Assembly (NCBI GenBank): GCA_021234155.1
Contig: JAJEKV010000034.1
Coordinates: forward strand, 9,871,614 to 9,935,613
Origin: Isoetes taiwanensis
Taxonomy: Eukaryota; Streptophyta; Lycopodiopsida; Isoetales; Isoetaceae
Direction of reading: 5' to 3'
DNA: 64,000 bases
Part shown: positions 11,940 to 24,700 of the stretch, one piece after another
How positions within the stretch are numbered: position 1 is the first letter of the stretch
Layout of the letters: every line of letters begins with the position of its first letter
Position numbers and translations under genes: made by a program
The notes under the pieces: model-generated
What the model was told of the DNA's origin: nothing
What the model saw: the letters and a program-made list of their open reading frames with translations, nothing else
Database searches by the model: none

Positions 11940-12069
11940 AAGAGTATATGGAATAAGAACATTTTACCCTTGTTCTTTGGCAAGTAATTATGAATTAGCG
12001 AGCATAGAGTATATGGAATAAGAACATTTTACCCTTGTTCTTTGGCAAGTAATTATGAATTAGCGAGCA
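11940..12069. repeat. 65-bp tandem duplication
   Basis: The block starting AGAGTATATGGAATAAGAAC and ending TTAGCGAGCAT occurs twice, head to tail, with essentially no differences. That indicates a recent duplication by replication slippage or unequal exchange. Confidence 0.85.
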
Positions 12070-13639
12070 TATGCAAATAATTGTTTTGGGAATAGAACAT
12101 GCACTATGTGTTCATATTAAGCAATGACACTATTTGCATTAGGTTTGCAACTTGGAATAATTAATATTAAGCAATAAAATTGTTTGAATTCAATCTGCGA
12201 TTTGTGAATCTCATTCAAATGGAAACAAATGTTGAAGTAATCTCAGTACAACAATATGCCACACAATATGCAATGAACAATCGTAGACCAACACAATATC
12301 ATACTCATATCAATATTTAAAACTTAGAACTATACTACAGAACTTAGCACTATGCTGCAAAACTTAGCACTATCCTGCGAAACCTAGCACTATCTAAACT
12401 TAGTTTATGCAGAATCTCGCACTATACTACAAACCATTGCATGCAAACACAATAACGAAAGAGACTAAGTCGGCTTATCTTCCATGGACTAAGTCTGCAC
12501 TTCCATGCTTCCATAATACATCACCTGACATTTGCAGTAGCAAGCTATTGCACAAATAACCTGCATATAAAACCAACATCTTAATAACCTGAAGGACCAG
12601 ACAAAGCAATGCAAAGTAACCAGTGCCATCCTTTGATACTTGTTTCTCTGCAACCAACTTTGTAACAATGCAGATGATTAAATGTAGAGAAATCTGATCA
12701 TTGTATCAAATGAAGACAGAAACAATGCAGAAATCAAGTGCCATGCGAGCTTCATAAAAGTACAATTTATAGAATACAATCAAATTGTTAATTACATCAT
12801 CAGGAATCCTTTATAGAAGACCGAGGAGGTTATCAATTCTTCTTTCTTTTTCTTCTTCAAAAAGAGTATATAAACGGTATCACAACCTTTGATACTATGT
12901 TTGACAGCAGACATATGGATTTTAATTCCTGCAACTTGCTCCATGAACACAATGGGCTTTATTCTCGTGACAATATTTGTAGCCATTTTTTGAATTGTGC
13001 AGCTTCTCATAGTAATTACCTTCAATGACATCATCCTCAATGATAAATTTTTGCCCATGCTGATCTACAATATGTAGCAAAATAATAGGGGGTTCCAGGG
13101 GGATTTGATATGGATATAAAAAATAATAATTCCTGAAACCATAGACCATTTATTTCAGAATTATCCATCACCCTCGTGTTTTCTTTCAGATCGTCATAGA
13201 TGGGGAATGGTTTCAGAAGGAGGAGATAGAAAAACAAGGGAGTATTTCCTGATCATGCTGCAAAATTTGAGTGGCCTACTTGCAGGAAAATCCACATTCT
13301 ACTTGCCTGAAGGTCCTGACCAATTTACCCGTCCACTGACCCGCTTGTGCTGAATGGCATGTGATTTGCTCTTGATTTGCCTCTGAACCTTGTGAACTTT
13401 TTGAAACTGACTCCTTGTGTGCAAATAGAACCTTGAAGATGAATCATACTTGTTCTGATCACAAGTTTTGTGATAATACTTGTTGTGATCACAACTTTTG
13501 GGATAATTCAAGAAACGATCAAAGCTTTGTCATCTTATATTCTGATGGTGTATTTTTGCAATCATAATTCCTATTTTCCAATGGTCTTATATTTGCTTAT
13601 ATTTTCCAATGGTCTTCCTTTTCTGGATGGGATCCCCCC

Positions 13640-13870
13640 GATGTCTAGAATATTTGGAGGGGATGTTCTCCTACGGGATCACAACATGTATTTCGAGGTT
13701 CCCCTCCCCCATGTGTTTGTGGGGGGATCCCCTACTTTGAAATCACCAAATCACCACGTGTTTGTGTTTTGGAGTTCCCCTCCCCTGGAATCACCACGTG
13801 TTTGTGGGGATCCCCTCCTCCGGGATCACAACATGGTTATTGGGGATCCCCTCCTCTGGGATCCCATGCT
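13640..13870. repeat. degenerate GGATCCCCTCC minisatellite
   Basis: Repeated elements GGGGATCCCCTCC, CGGGATCACAACATG and ATCACCACGTGTTTGTG alternate at roughly 35-60 bp spacing, five or more times, with indels. The motif vocabulary resembles the longer array at 34010-34500. Confidence 0.65.
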
Positions 13871-14157
13871 CGCTCATAAAATGTCCCGACTTGTCTTAAC
13901 AAGTCTTAACAAGTCTAACAAGTTACAAAGTTAATTTTCTATGGTCTCAACTTCCCTCAAGAAAACTACATGCAAGTCTTCAATGGTCCCAACTTGACTT
14001 AACAGTAGTACTTGGACAGTAATACAAAAGGCCCAAATAGCACAATTTGATATAGATATGTGTTTAAAGTTGACATAAGGACAAGTCTACATTACCTCAA
14101 AACATTCATGCCAGCCAACATTCATCTAATCAACATGAACCTCTATCAAGTGCAATC

Positions 14158-16170
14158 CTAGTCATTCAACTCACATAATGCCTCCATCTCGACTTTCTTC
14201 CAAATTTTCTTTGGTTCCTTGTCTTTCCTTTTCTCGAGCTCTATCAAAGACCTGAGCCTTGCCAAGCTAGTGCCACAACTCTCTTCAATGGTCAGCCGAG
14301 GCAAACATGTTATGTTCCTGTTAGTGTCACCAACATCATCCATCTTCTCAAGCCTCATTCGGGTTGCCTCATCAAAGAATCACTTGCAACTAGGAGGTTA
14401 GGGTCTTTTTCAGCCCTAGACACCACTCTCTTAATGGTTGCTCCCAAGAAGACTCTAGTCTTCTCCAAGTTCCCTTGGCTCCCGAAGGACAATCACAGCA
14501 TGTCCAGTTTTTGTGTGCCCCATTCACGAAGTATGAGTCTAGGCCAAGAGTACGCTCACTTTGCACTTCTTGCCTCACCTTCCTCAAAGTTGGTGAAAGT
14601 AACTTGTTCATCACAAATATTGCGAGCACCTCGTATAGGCACTCTAGGATTTGTTCCTGAGTGGTGTTCACTACAAACCAATGTTCCTTCAAGGATCTGA
14701 AACACACCATGAATAGAAGCTCAAGGCCTAATGCACAACTTTAGTAGGAAAACAATAGTATTGTGAAAAAACATTACCTAATATATGCCATATGTGTCTC
14801 CACATTATTTGTGAGAATGTAGAGCAGCCAATTATTTCTCCTCCCTCTAAATGCATGCTTACATGTGCCTAGGCGCATCTTTAGAGCACCATGCCATGTC
14901 TCTATGGCCGCATTAGTCTCCTGGTTAGAATGTGGGTACATTCTTGTAGCCAAAACCCACTGACAAATGTTCTTAGTCCACTCTTTATCCACGTAGGCCG
15001 CCAATTTTGGATACTGAGGATACTTCTTTACCAACTCTTCTAGTTTCTTGATGGCCTCTTTTCTAACTGCCTCCCTGTACTCCTTGCCATTGTCTCCTTT
15101 TGGACCCTCTGTCTTGTACATAATATTCCCAAGTTATTTGAGCGTTTCATTCCTTGCCACCTTGTTGCTTACATTCTTGCATAGCCACTTAATCCATGCT
15201 CTTCTCACGTGCCAAATGCAAATTTGGGCGGCCACACTTTGGAAAACCTATACAAGCACACAAGGTTAGTCCAAAAGAAGATGGAAGGAAGATGGAAGGA
15301 AGAGCAACTTACAATCTTCACGGGCTTGATCTCAGCATGAGCATCATCAATAATGCTGCAAGAAGGATGCCAATTAGAATCATTCTCAAGTTATCCGTTA
15401 GAGCTTGTTGCCATATTGTTATAGGTCTAGTCTTTTGAGAACTAGTCAGAGCATAGGCCAATGGCAAGCCGTTGCAATGGCCATCGAATGTAATAAGTGT
15501 GAAAAGGTAGAATCTGTACACAAGTGACATCAAATGAGATCAAGTTAGAAGTAAGATCTACAATAACTGTCGAAGAAGGAATACCTCTTGTCATTAGCTT
15601 TGAAAGTCGAGTCCATGCAGATTGCTCTATGCTTATCAAACCTCAACATATTCTCTCTTTGAATTGGAGTCATAACTCCAATTGAAACAAGTCCCCTTAT
15701 TGATAGAGGAACACAGATTCTTGATGCTGTTGCACCCACATGTTGATGATGATAGGAAGGTCTTACGAACCACGTGCTTCTCAATATTGTAAATATCCTT
15801 GATTTTGAGCGCGTCATCCCTATTTACACTTTCCCTTCCATGCACATCAAGTTTCAATCTCCACCTCTCCTCCTGCATATTCATGACAATACGTGGTGGT
15901 GTGCCAACGCACAAGCTTTTAAATAACCCATTCCTTCATTTCTTGGGAGATCCAAGGTGCCAACTTGAATTTGATTCCTTTCTCTGGGTCAATGAGCTTA
16001 TCGTGGCAGGGCACACCTTGGAGATGCATATGATCAAATCCATAATAAGTCACATTAGAGCAATCTGGAAGAAGACAGAGTTGTCTAACCGTGAAATGAC
16101 ACTGGCAGCCTCTACATACGCCCTCTCCCCTCTCAACCCTTTTCCTATGCCTGCCAGGTGCACGTAATCC
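14158..16170 (-). pseudogene. Mutator-like (MULE) transposase remnant
   Basis: On the minus strand several collinear pieces form a MULE transposase. About 16170-15640 is an N-terminal region. ENMLRFDKHRAICMDSTFKA (about 15655-15600) is the D-containing start of the MULE domain. FTLITFDGHCNGLPLAYALT (about 15500-15440) follows. EETWHGALKMRLGTCKHAF-like sequence then lies in the frame 15121-14774. WTCCDCPSGAKGTW (about 14510) is a half SWIM zinc finger with CxC but no clear CxH. The 14358-14158 frame is probably the C-terminal tail. Such enzymes are DDE-type cut-and-paste transposases and relatives of FAR1/FHY3. Frameshifts and stops separate the pieces. I did not find terminal inverted repeats. 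Confidence 0.65.
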
Positions 16171-16395
16171 TCAACCACATGACTATTTATTGTCTTGTCT
16201 TGAGGTCCATATGTGCACCAATATCTGAATTATGCCCAAAAGTCGCATTTAATTAAAGTGGGTCAAATCTCGAATTTTGGGACTCGGACTGAAAATGGGA
16301 CTCATGCAAAAAAAGTAAGTTGCCATGGAATCATTATTAGATTTTTTCTTGATAAAATAAGAATAACATTTACACACGACAATCCGAGAAAATAA

Positions 16396-16624
16396 AGGGG
16401 GGTGGTGGAGAAAGAAGAGGGGAGACAGGAAGGAGGGAGGGAGGGAGGGAGGGAAAGGGCAAAGGGGAGGAAGGGAAGGGCAAAGGGAGGGAGAGGGGTA
16501 GGATCTCTTGGGGAAGGGGAGGAGGGGAAGGGCAAAGGGAAGAGGAGGAGGGGCAAAGGGCATGGGGAAGAGGAGGAGGGGCAAAGGGGAAGAGCAAGGG
16601 GAAAAAGGGTAGGAGGGAGGGGGT
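16396..16624 (+). repeat. G-rich polypurine tract
   Basis: About 230 bp are almost purely A and G on the plus strand, built from GGGAGG, GGGGAAGGG and GGGCAAAGGG units, including (GGGA)n at about 16436-16455. It has many G-runs of three or more and could form G-quadruplex or triplex DNA. The proline/serine-rich minus-strand ORFs here are translations of this composition, not genes. Confidence 0.85.
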
Positions 16625-18370
16625 TCATATCTAAACAACCATTCGAAAAAATAAAAAGATTAATTAAATAGCTTAAATAATATAATTAATTAACTAATTA
16701 TTAATTAGATAATGAATAATGAATAATTAAACAATTTAGAGAATGGTGAGAAGTTTTTTCTCGCCTCACGAGGCGAGAATGAGCATAATTCCTCCCTTCT
16801 TCCCTTCTGTGCTCCCCAAGCTAAAAACAAACCCATAACGAACCATGGAAGAAGGGAATACGAGAATATGAGGATCGGGCGCCCAACTTGCCCCTTGCCC
16901 ATCGATTTTTTTCCCCCACCAATCTTCGATTTTTGCTTTCCTTCAAGCAACCGGCACTGGTTAGCCAGAAAAGATCACTTCAGATGCAATCAAGCCTATA
17001 TTCCTGAAGGATCTGGATGCCTGCATCCAAGACTCTAAGCAGTTCTTTCCACATTGCACAACAGGAATGCCTTAATCCGGCGTTGTTTCTCTTAATCCGG
17101 CACCCGGATTTGCGCATCCAGAGGAAGCTTAGAGGCCCAATTTATTTGGATTTGAGCTCTGCAAGCTGGATTACACCCAATCTGTAACGTCAAGCACATC
17201 AGTTTATATTGTGGCTGAAACTCCTGCGCACCGAGTTGAATTGAAATTTTTCTGCCAAGTAACTTGTATTTTCTTTTTTGATTGGCTATGAAATCCGGAG
17301 ATGCTACAGCCCAGCATTTAGAGCATCTTAGACATCACCAAGTATGCTGTTATCAGTAACCGACACGCTCTGCCATGAAAAATCGGCACCATAGCCTTAT
17401 TTCTAGAATGTTCCTGCTACTAGCGACTCTGTAGTATGCCGAAAACCCTAGATCCACAAATCCGGATTCTTTAGCAAAGATATGGCAAATTCCTATTGTT
17501 ACAGGCGGCCATGTCGCCGTTTGGTGACCTAGTTCATATCTAAAACTTGCATTACCTGTGCGATTTACCAGACTTCGCCATAGCCATCTATTGACATCCA
17601 GATGCGTAGTTAATGAAGCATGATCATGATCTTGATAAGTACTATTCCATCGCTCAGCATATTGTGCCACAGAATAACGCAGAGATTGGAATAGGAGGCA
17701 ATCGATTTTCATAAATAAAACTCCCTTTTTCGACGGCGATTTTGTCGACCTCCGGAAAAAGAAGAGACGGCCGCCAAATCACAGGATTTCCCATTTCCCC
17801 CATTCACTAGTTTCCCCCATTTCCCTGTATGGCAGCGGGTTTCTTAGACGGCGGCCTGCAGAGCAACATCGCAGGGTTCTGCTCTGCACAGAATAATGAA
17901 TAATCTGCATTCTTCATCGGCGGCCAACAGGGTTTCTTAGACGGCGTTTCGCACAGAAGAATGTAGATCCGATAAAGAATGGGAAACGGATTTCAGGGGT
18001 TTCCATGCATCTGTGGGCGCTTCAGCGGATCAGGGGTCTCGCAGTCTCGGATTCTAAGACACAGAATGGAAATGCCTTGATTGTTGCGCTCTTAGACCTT
18101 ATAGTCTTTTCCTTTCCATTCGGAAGATCTAACAAGCAGTTGGGCTGTTTTTTTTCTTGATGATTTAAGCTGCTCTGGTTTGCTGGATCGACTTGTGAAC
18201 ACAGACAATGTAAGGAACATGCCCTTCGTGGAGCAAACGATGGATCCTCTGGCTTGAATGGGCAAATCGGCCAAGCCGAAATTGATTAGCAAGTCGGTGG
18301 GAGCTATGGCGTTGGGGAGCTTCTTCCAAGTGGTACAAAGGAACTTCTGTCTCAAAGGTATGTACCAAAG

Positions 18371-18557
18371 TTTAAAATTCAAGCATGGGCGGGAAAAAAA
18401 GGCGGGGTATTAGAAAAAAAGGGGTAAAATAATACGTTGAAAAAGAAAGTGTAAAATAAATGATTTTAAAATTCAAGCATGGGCGGGAAAAAAAGGCGGG
18501 GTATTAGAAAAAAAAGGGTAAAATAATACGTTGAAAAAGAAAGTGTAAAATAAATGC
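18371..18557. repeat. 94-bp tandem duplication
   Basis: The block ATTCAAGCATGGGCGGGAAA ... AAGAAAGTGTAAAATAAATG occurs at about 18377 and 18471, differing by one A in a homopolymer. This is a recent duplication. Confidence 0.85.
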
Positions 18558-19077
18558 TAATAATATAGGATTATATTTTGACGTGTCCCTAATTTCCTCT
18601 TTTCATGTGTGTGCTACTATGTTCATACGTTAAACATTATGTTGCCATGGTGCACGTTTTCTAGGCATATATTCTTATTCTAAGGTAAAAATTTAACTTT
18701 GCGAAGATCATGATATAATTTACACCTTGTTTAACCCATTTTGAAGGTTCAAGACACAAAATGGGGACAAGTACATATTAATATATAGGTCTAATGCATA
18801 TTAATAGATTTAATGCATAGGTCTAATAGACTCTCATAGGTGCATATGTTGCTATTTACATGTGCATTAGGCATTACTCTTTACATAGCTAAACATGAGC
18901 CCAATGGTCCCCTCTTCATATAGCTATATGGTATGGTCCATTAGAAAGGGGGAGGGTCCATTAGATATGTGTCCATTAGATAATACATGGGAGGGTCTAT
19001 TTTTCATGGAAAATACGTAGGAAATTTATGGGGAGGGTATTTTTTCATAGAAAATACATAGGATGTTTGAAGGTTAT

Positions 19078-19700
19078 TCATTTTCGACCTTCTCGGACTC
19101 TGAGCTTTGAAATTGCCCTTTTTTAAACTCTGAGCTCAAACTTGCATTTTTCGCTTTGAGCTGCCTTTCTCAACTTCATGAGTGAAGGCCTTGACGACCC
19201 TAAAACTGCGTTTACGGCTTTGGTGCCTTTTCATTCGCTGAGTGAAAGCCATCAATCCCTAAAACCTACGTTTACGGCTTTGAGCGCCTTTCACCGACTC
19301 GTAGTGAGAAGGACCTCGACCCTAAAACTGCGTTTTTGGCTTTGAGCTGCCCATTTTCTCGACCCTAAAACTTGCGTTTTTAAACTTTGCCTTTCCTTTC
19401 GCGACAGTGAAAGGCTATATAACCCTAAAACTTCGTTTTTTAAACTTTGAAATTTGATACCTTCGACCCTAAAACTGCGTTTTTGGCTTTTTTGCCTTTT
19501 CCATTTCGTAATTAATATATATTCCCTTGCCTTTTTGCCTTTCGACTCGCTGGTGAAGAAAGACCTCCCGACCCTAAAACTTTAGTTTTCTTTGAGCTGC
19601 CTTTTCGACTCAAGGAAGTCGAGAAAGGCCTTCTCGACCTGTGTTTTCCCTCTCGAGTTTGCCTTTCTCATGCCCTCGTATTTTCCAAAAATGGCCCTAA
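19078..19700. repeat. degenerate CCTAAAACTGCGTTT minisatellite
   Basis: The unit CGACCCTAAAACTGCGTTT followed by GGCTTTGAGCTGCC and a GTGAAGGCC-like segment recurs about eight times at 50-75 bp spacing with heavy indels. It may be a decayed satellite or an LTR-internal minisatellite. There is no coding potential. Confidence 0.75.
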
Positions 19701-20099
19701 GAACTGTGTTTTATTTTATTTTTTTGCATGTAGCATCACTTGACTAATTTGATTTTGTCTCTTGGGTCCTTATCTCGACCGGATAGTACATGCTTGGGAG
19801 CAATGAAAAGATCGGTTCATTGAAGAAAGCTGCCGAGAAGAGGGTGGTGATATCAGTTGGACATACAAGCGCGTATGGCCCATAAAGGAACTCCTCATAC
19901 AAATTTCTATCGTCTGTAAGTTGCTCCGTGACTAGGAGAGAGCTCCACGCGCCCTTTGCACTAGGTGGTTCATGTGTGAAGAGGATGTAATCATTGTGCC
20001 CATACCACCACTATGGTCTCTTCACCCACTGTAATATATATTGTAATGAGCCCATTTATAAATATAAGGTATCTCAAAACTAGTATTTTTGGGTGATTA

Positions 20100-21708
20100 T
20101 GTGACGTTCCACGTATTTATACGGTCTACTATACGGGACACGTACAAATACAAGCACGTCACTCCCTAAAGGTACGCTACCATGGGGGTATGGGAACTTA
20201 ATTGCAACCTAGGGGGTTACCTTAAAAAGGATTAAATTAGCTATGCTAATTTAACACATTAATAATAATAACCTATAACCTAGGAAATTAGGCTAATTAC
20301 CATTTGGGAAGGCGCCACCTGCCCCAATCGATTGGGTAGCATGGGGATTGCCAAGTTTGGATGCCAACTTGACCCCTATCCTGGGATTGACTCGAAGATC
20401 GACCAAGGAAGGCCGGTGAGCTGGGCCATCGGACACTTGCGTAAGATCACCATAACAGTCGCCCCTCGTGGAAGTACTTGACTGAATTCTCAACTCCCTT
20501 AAGATGGAGGCCCCATGGAAACGAGTCCGGCCGAATTCGGTAGGTGGCTATGTGAATTCTAGTTAACATTTGGTTGTGTCCGCTCTCTCTCTGTTTCTCT
20601 TTGTGAATCAATCATAGAAACTAACCCTTGATTGTACAAACAAGTTCTCTTTATATTCAATCTGGGTTTCTACTCCAAAGGATGGATTGTTAGCTCTTTG
20701 ATTAATCGACTCAAACGGGGATTACAGGGGGTAGAGGCCTCTGAGGCGGTGTATTGTAGTATGCTCCTAGATAGCGCATGCATACAGCCCATTAGTTGCG
20801 GCTGTGCACAAGAACCCATCGGGTCCTAGATGCTATGGTCCGGCTTAGCACCGGACAAGGAACACAGTGGTGACATGAGGGGTGGGGTCTTGCATGAGCA
20901 TACAAGGCTCCCCGAGACTCCTACATGGGCTAGGCGATAGCCTGGCCACGTTGAGGGCCGGGTATGGGTCCGACACTCCACGGGTGTAGAGGTGTGATCC
21001 CTATGGAGCACCATGCACTTTGAGTAGATTTAGGGTGAGTAAGTCGAGATGCACGGATGCTGGGGTCGCTGATGCACGTATTCTCTAGCTCACCCATGGA
21101 ACCCACTGCGGATTCCGGAAGGGGACGCCTCCCAACCTGCCTCATCGGACCAGCGCCATGAACCTGGAGTAGGCTCAGAGGGTGATGCCCCGAGTTTTGC
21201 GTCTCAGGAAGGCTATAGCAAAGCCATAGCATGAATTGACCCATCGCAAAGTGTGCAATGGGGAGGGGCGGATGGAGTGGACAACCCTAGCCAATGTTCT
21301 ATGCCATTAACGCCATGCCAAGACTTCTGGCCGCTGATCCCTTGAGGCCCAACTGGTCACCGATCCTCACGGGGAGTCCGAGCCGGGGTAGAACCCGGTT
21401 AAGGTGTTTTCGTAGGATTAGATGCATATTCTATGCCGTTGGTATATTAGATGGATCGCCACCCTTCGTGGTGGTTATTTATGTATATTCATGCCGCGTG
21501 TGCTAACCCTTGTATTCATGCTTCCGCTGACGTAGGAGTCCCGAAGGCGTGGGCGAATGACCCCAGAACGTGTCCTTCTTTCGGGCCTCATTTCATAGAT
21601 GGACCGAAATAGACGGAGGGCCCTGCTCATGGTGAGATGATTGCCATGGGAGGGGAAAGTCCCCGTATGTATACGTCCGAGGGTCGATATATATCCGAGC
21701 TGCCACGT
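20100..21708 (+). repeat. left LTR
   Basis: About 1.61 kb, starting TGTGACGTTCCACGTATTTA. It aligns throughout with the right LTR. Compared with that copy it has a 12-bp duplication (TCTACTATACGG) near 20133 and many small indels. The 3' terminus is altered: GCTGCCACG instead of GCGTCACA. Short ORFs inside are not genes. Confidence 0.9.
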
Positions 21709-21721
21709 TGGTGTCAGAGCC
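21709..21721 (+). other. primer binding site (tRNA-iMet type)
   Basis: TTGGTGTCAGAGC lies directly after the left LTR. The plant consensus for initiator-Met tRNA priming is TGGTATCAGAGC, so this copy has one change (A to G). Confidence 0.8.
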
Positions 21722-24700
21722 GTGATTTCGTTTTCGAAATCATAGCACCGCCAAACACTAACTTCGGGTACGGTAGTTAGGAGGAGGCTAAGTCAATGTG
21801 TCGTTAGTTCTCTTTGTTGTTTGGCTTGGTGTTAGGTTAAGTTAAGAAATTGTAGCTTTGAAGTGGAGGGGCCAAGATTGGAGGCCTAACAGGTGTCAAT
21901 GGGTAGCTCAAATGACGAAGATGATGGTTCCATTGGATCGGGCGTACTTGAATTACCCTAGAACAGTCAACTCTAGGCGAAAAATGGTCAAGGGCAGGCC
22001 CAAAAATGAACTCGGGCGCCGCTTGCCTTTTGTCACTTTGCAGTCAAGATCGAAGCGCCCGAAATGCTGTCGGCGCCCGACCCGTCAGACTCGAGTCAAC
22101 GCGGGCCCGCCAGGTCAACTCGGGCGCCGCTTGCATTTCGACGACACCCAGTCGAGGCAGAAGCCCGTATAATGCCATCGGCGCCCGACCGTATGTGGCG
22201 CGTATTTCCGCCGTATAATTTTTTTTAATAATAAAATTTTGAAGTTAATAAGAAAAAAATTTTGAAATTTTAAAAGTTAATTGGCCGTTTAGCAAACCAT
22301 TTCCTGTCATTTGCTTTTGCTTCCGTGCCTCCAACCGCCTGAGCCGCCCTCCGCCATCGCCACCAGACCGGACCTTGATCCTGCGCCCTTGTGCTTTGTG
22401 CATCTTAGCGCCCCCTTTGCCATCCCCTTCGCCGCCAGCGCCGCACTACCCGCTATGGCTATTACCAAGAGCGCTCCGGATCCGTCCACCATGAGCATCG
22501 TGGAGATTTACGCCATGATTGCTAAGCACATGGCTACTGACCCAGCCCTCATCGACATCTTGTTGGATGAGCTGGTCAATAGGTTTGAGAACAACGATAG
22601 GATTCCATACCACGTCTATCACTTCTTAGAGCCATTCCTCATCCTATTTGAACTCCACGCCGACCCCATATACCCTTGTTGAGCAAACGATATGGTGATG
22701 ATGCTCATCAAATTTTATCCTCCCAACGGGGAAGGCCATACGGAGGAGGAAGATGTCGGGGCGAGGCCTAACCGTATTAGGGGTTTTGCCGGGGAGGGCG
22801 ACCCACGGGAGATTGAGCCGGTGACCACGAGCTTGGCGGGGTAGGGAGTACCTGGGATTCTGGGCTTTTGGGTCATTGATGGCGAAACCATTGAGGTTCC
22901 CCATACCACCGGCATGAGGGTTCCAACAGCCTTTGTCCGGGGAGAAATCCCGACATTAGCATAGACTATATCGACAACTATTGGATAGATATGGGTCTCT
23001 GGGCCACAACGGTACCATGGTGAACTTAATCGCCGTGCCGCCAGCCCGACTTTTGCTCAGATCCAAGAAGACCTAAGGAGAGCTTCGGGGAAGAGCGCCG
23101 GAAGTTGGAGCAAGATGAGCGGGGACCGACAAGATCAGCGGGACCAACAGGGAGGAGGTGCATCCGGGAGTGGCTCGAACCCAAAACCGAGCGATCCGGC
23201 CCGTTAAGCTCGGAGGAGGAAGGAGTTGCCCATAAGGCGGCAAATAATACAAGGATAAGTTAAGGGCTGCCGGGGCTTTGGGAAGAAGACCAGCTCGGCC
23301 GGAGGCAGAGAGTGGATAACTCCGGCCAGTTGCTGGGGCTAAAGACGGTGCCAACATCGTCGGGGCCGGGCCTGTGAAGCCTCATCGGTTCCGACCGATG
23401 TACCGTGGCATTGCGGGGAGATCCGCCAAATTTTAAGTCCACGGACCTTCCGAGGGAAGCTACCTTTTAGGAGAGGGTGGTGCGGGGAGATCGCCGCGGC
23501 AATTTAAGACCGATCTCCGTTTCGGACCTTTGTATTTTTGGCGCTCAAGAGGTCACCGGGCCTACTTGGTAGCACTTTTTTGGTGATGCCAACCTTGCGC
23601 TATCCACGCAAAGAGGGTCACCATAATGCCTAAGGATTTAGCCCTCGCCCGTGGGATACGGGGGAGCAACCTTAGCCTATTCGCGGGGATCCGCATTTGT
23701 ACATATTTTTTGTGATAATTAATAAAGAGGCTTTTATTTTGAATTAAAAGTTTAATGTTTTTATGTTAAATTTAAAATAAAATCCGACGTCGGCTTTAAT
23801 AAAAGGGTTTAAAAAGGGGACTGTAAGGTTATTTTAAACGCTTCTTTTTCTCTCTCCTCCCTTCTAGCCATGGCTGCCGCCACGACCTTGTTTGCCTGGT
23901 ACCTTGATGGAGAGAAATGGGATCCACGAGGTTCCCTTCGACACAAGCATGACCTTTGCTATGCCAGCGCGATAGATCTCCTTGCCAATATCTTGCGGCG
24001 GCATCCGGATTACGCGGATTCCTTGACTTTTACATGGAGGAAATGCTTCCTCTCAGATTCCTCTGGGGGATCCTCCCCACTTGTATTTGGAGCGGGAGAT
24101 AGTTCGGCAGATGCTAGGCGGGGACACACATGCTTATGACGTCTTGAAGGGGAAACTCCGATGGGGTAAACACCTACCGGTGGTCCAAAGATCGGGGCAG
24201 CGAGATCTGGAAGCTACTTTTCGCTCTAGCCATCCTCATGGACCAATACGTTGAGGATGAAACCTTGCCGGCAGAGAAGGGCAAAGCTGCGGAATCCTCG
24301 AGGAGGGGGATAGCGAGCATATAGGAATGGGCGACTTTGCCCGTTGGAAAGAGCTAGCAGAGGAGCTACCACCGCGCCGTGACCAATCTATAGGCTTGTC
24401 AGGGTTAGACGGCCTTCCAGTTATTTATCACCAGGGGCAGGAATACCTTCTCTTGGATGATATTATCTGGACGTATCACGTGGTGGCCGGATTTAGACGC
24501 AAGCGCAAAGACCATGTACTTTTACGAGCTTGCGGAGTATTGTATGGATGATTTCATCGACTTCACTTCTACCGAGCTTCCCCGGGAGGTGCACCACTGC
24601 CGGTTCCGTCGAGGAGACTCTAGAGCCGGCGGAGACTCTACTACGTCTTAGGATTTCGTGATGCACGGAACCGGCAAGCAACCCCGCACCGGATGCCTTA

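Larger units (their letters stand above)
10234..14157. other. intergenic region with several short tandem duplications
   Basis: No gene could be supported. Contents: a TTTAGACATTTCAA-type simple repeat (about 10298-10410); a 56-bp direct duplication (11076-11171); a 65-bp direct duplication (about 11940-12069); about four 22-bp units of AACTTAGCACTAT type (12320-12405); a small GATCACAA-type duplication (about 13440-13505); and a GGATCCCC-rich degenerate array at 13640-13870. Other short frames look like chance. Confidence 0.5.
16171..20094. other. intergenic DNA with a purine tract and minisatellites
   Basis: No confident gene. Minus-strand frames at 17353-17712 and 18092-18382 are open but unrecognised. 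A possible plus-strand exon encodes MGKSAKPKLISKSVGAMALG and ends at CAAAG|GTATGT (about 18260-18358), also unrecognised. The listed polypurine tract, 94-bp duplication and CCTAAAAC-type array lie here. AT-rich sequence surrounds them. Confidence 0.45.

Noticed and set aside
13640-13870. CRISPR-like or satellite centromeric array
   Set aside because: Too short and irregular; better described as a degenerate minisatellite.
16249-16671. Proline-rich (minus) and Gly/Arg/Glu-rich (plus) ORFs
   Set aside because: They mirror the polypurine tract; lengths and composition follow from absence of T on one strand.
19078-19700. CRISPR-like array of repeats and spacers
   Set aside because: Units vary in length and sequence, spacers are not unique and fixed-length, and the context is a plant nuclear genome.
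20293-21506. ORFs inside the left LTR (and counterparts at 31511-32832)
   Set aside because: They occur in duplicated LTR sequence, differ in frame between the two LTRs and match no known protein.
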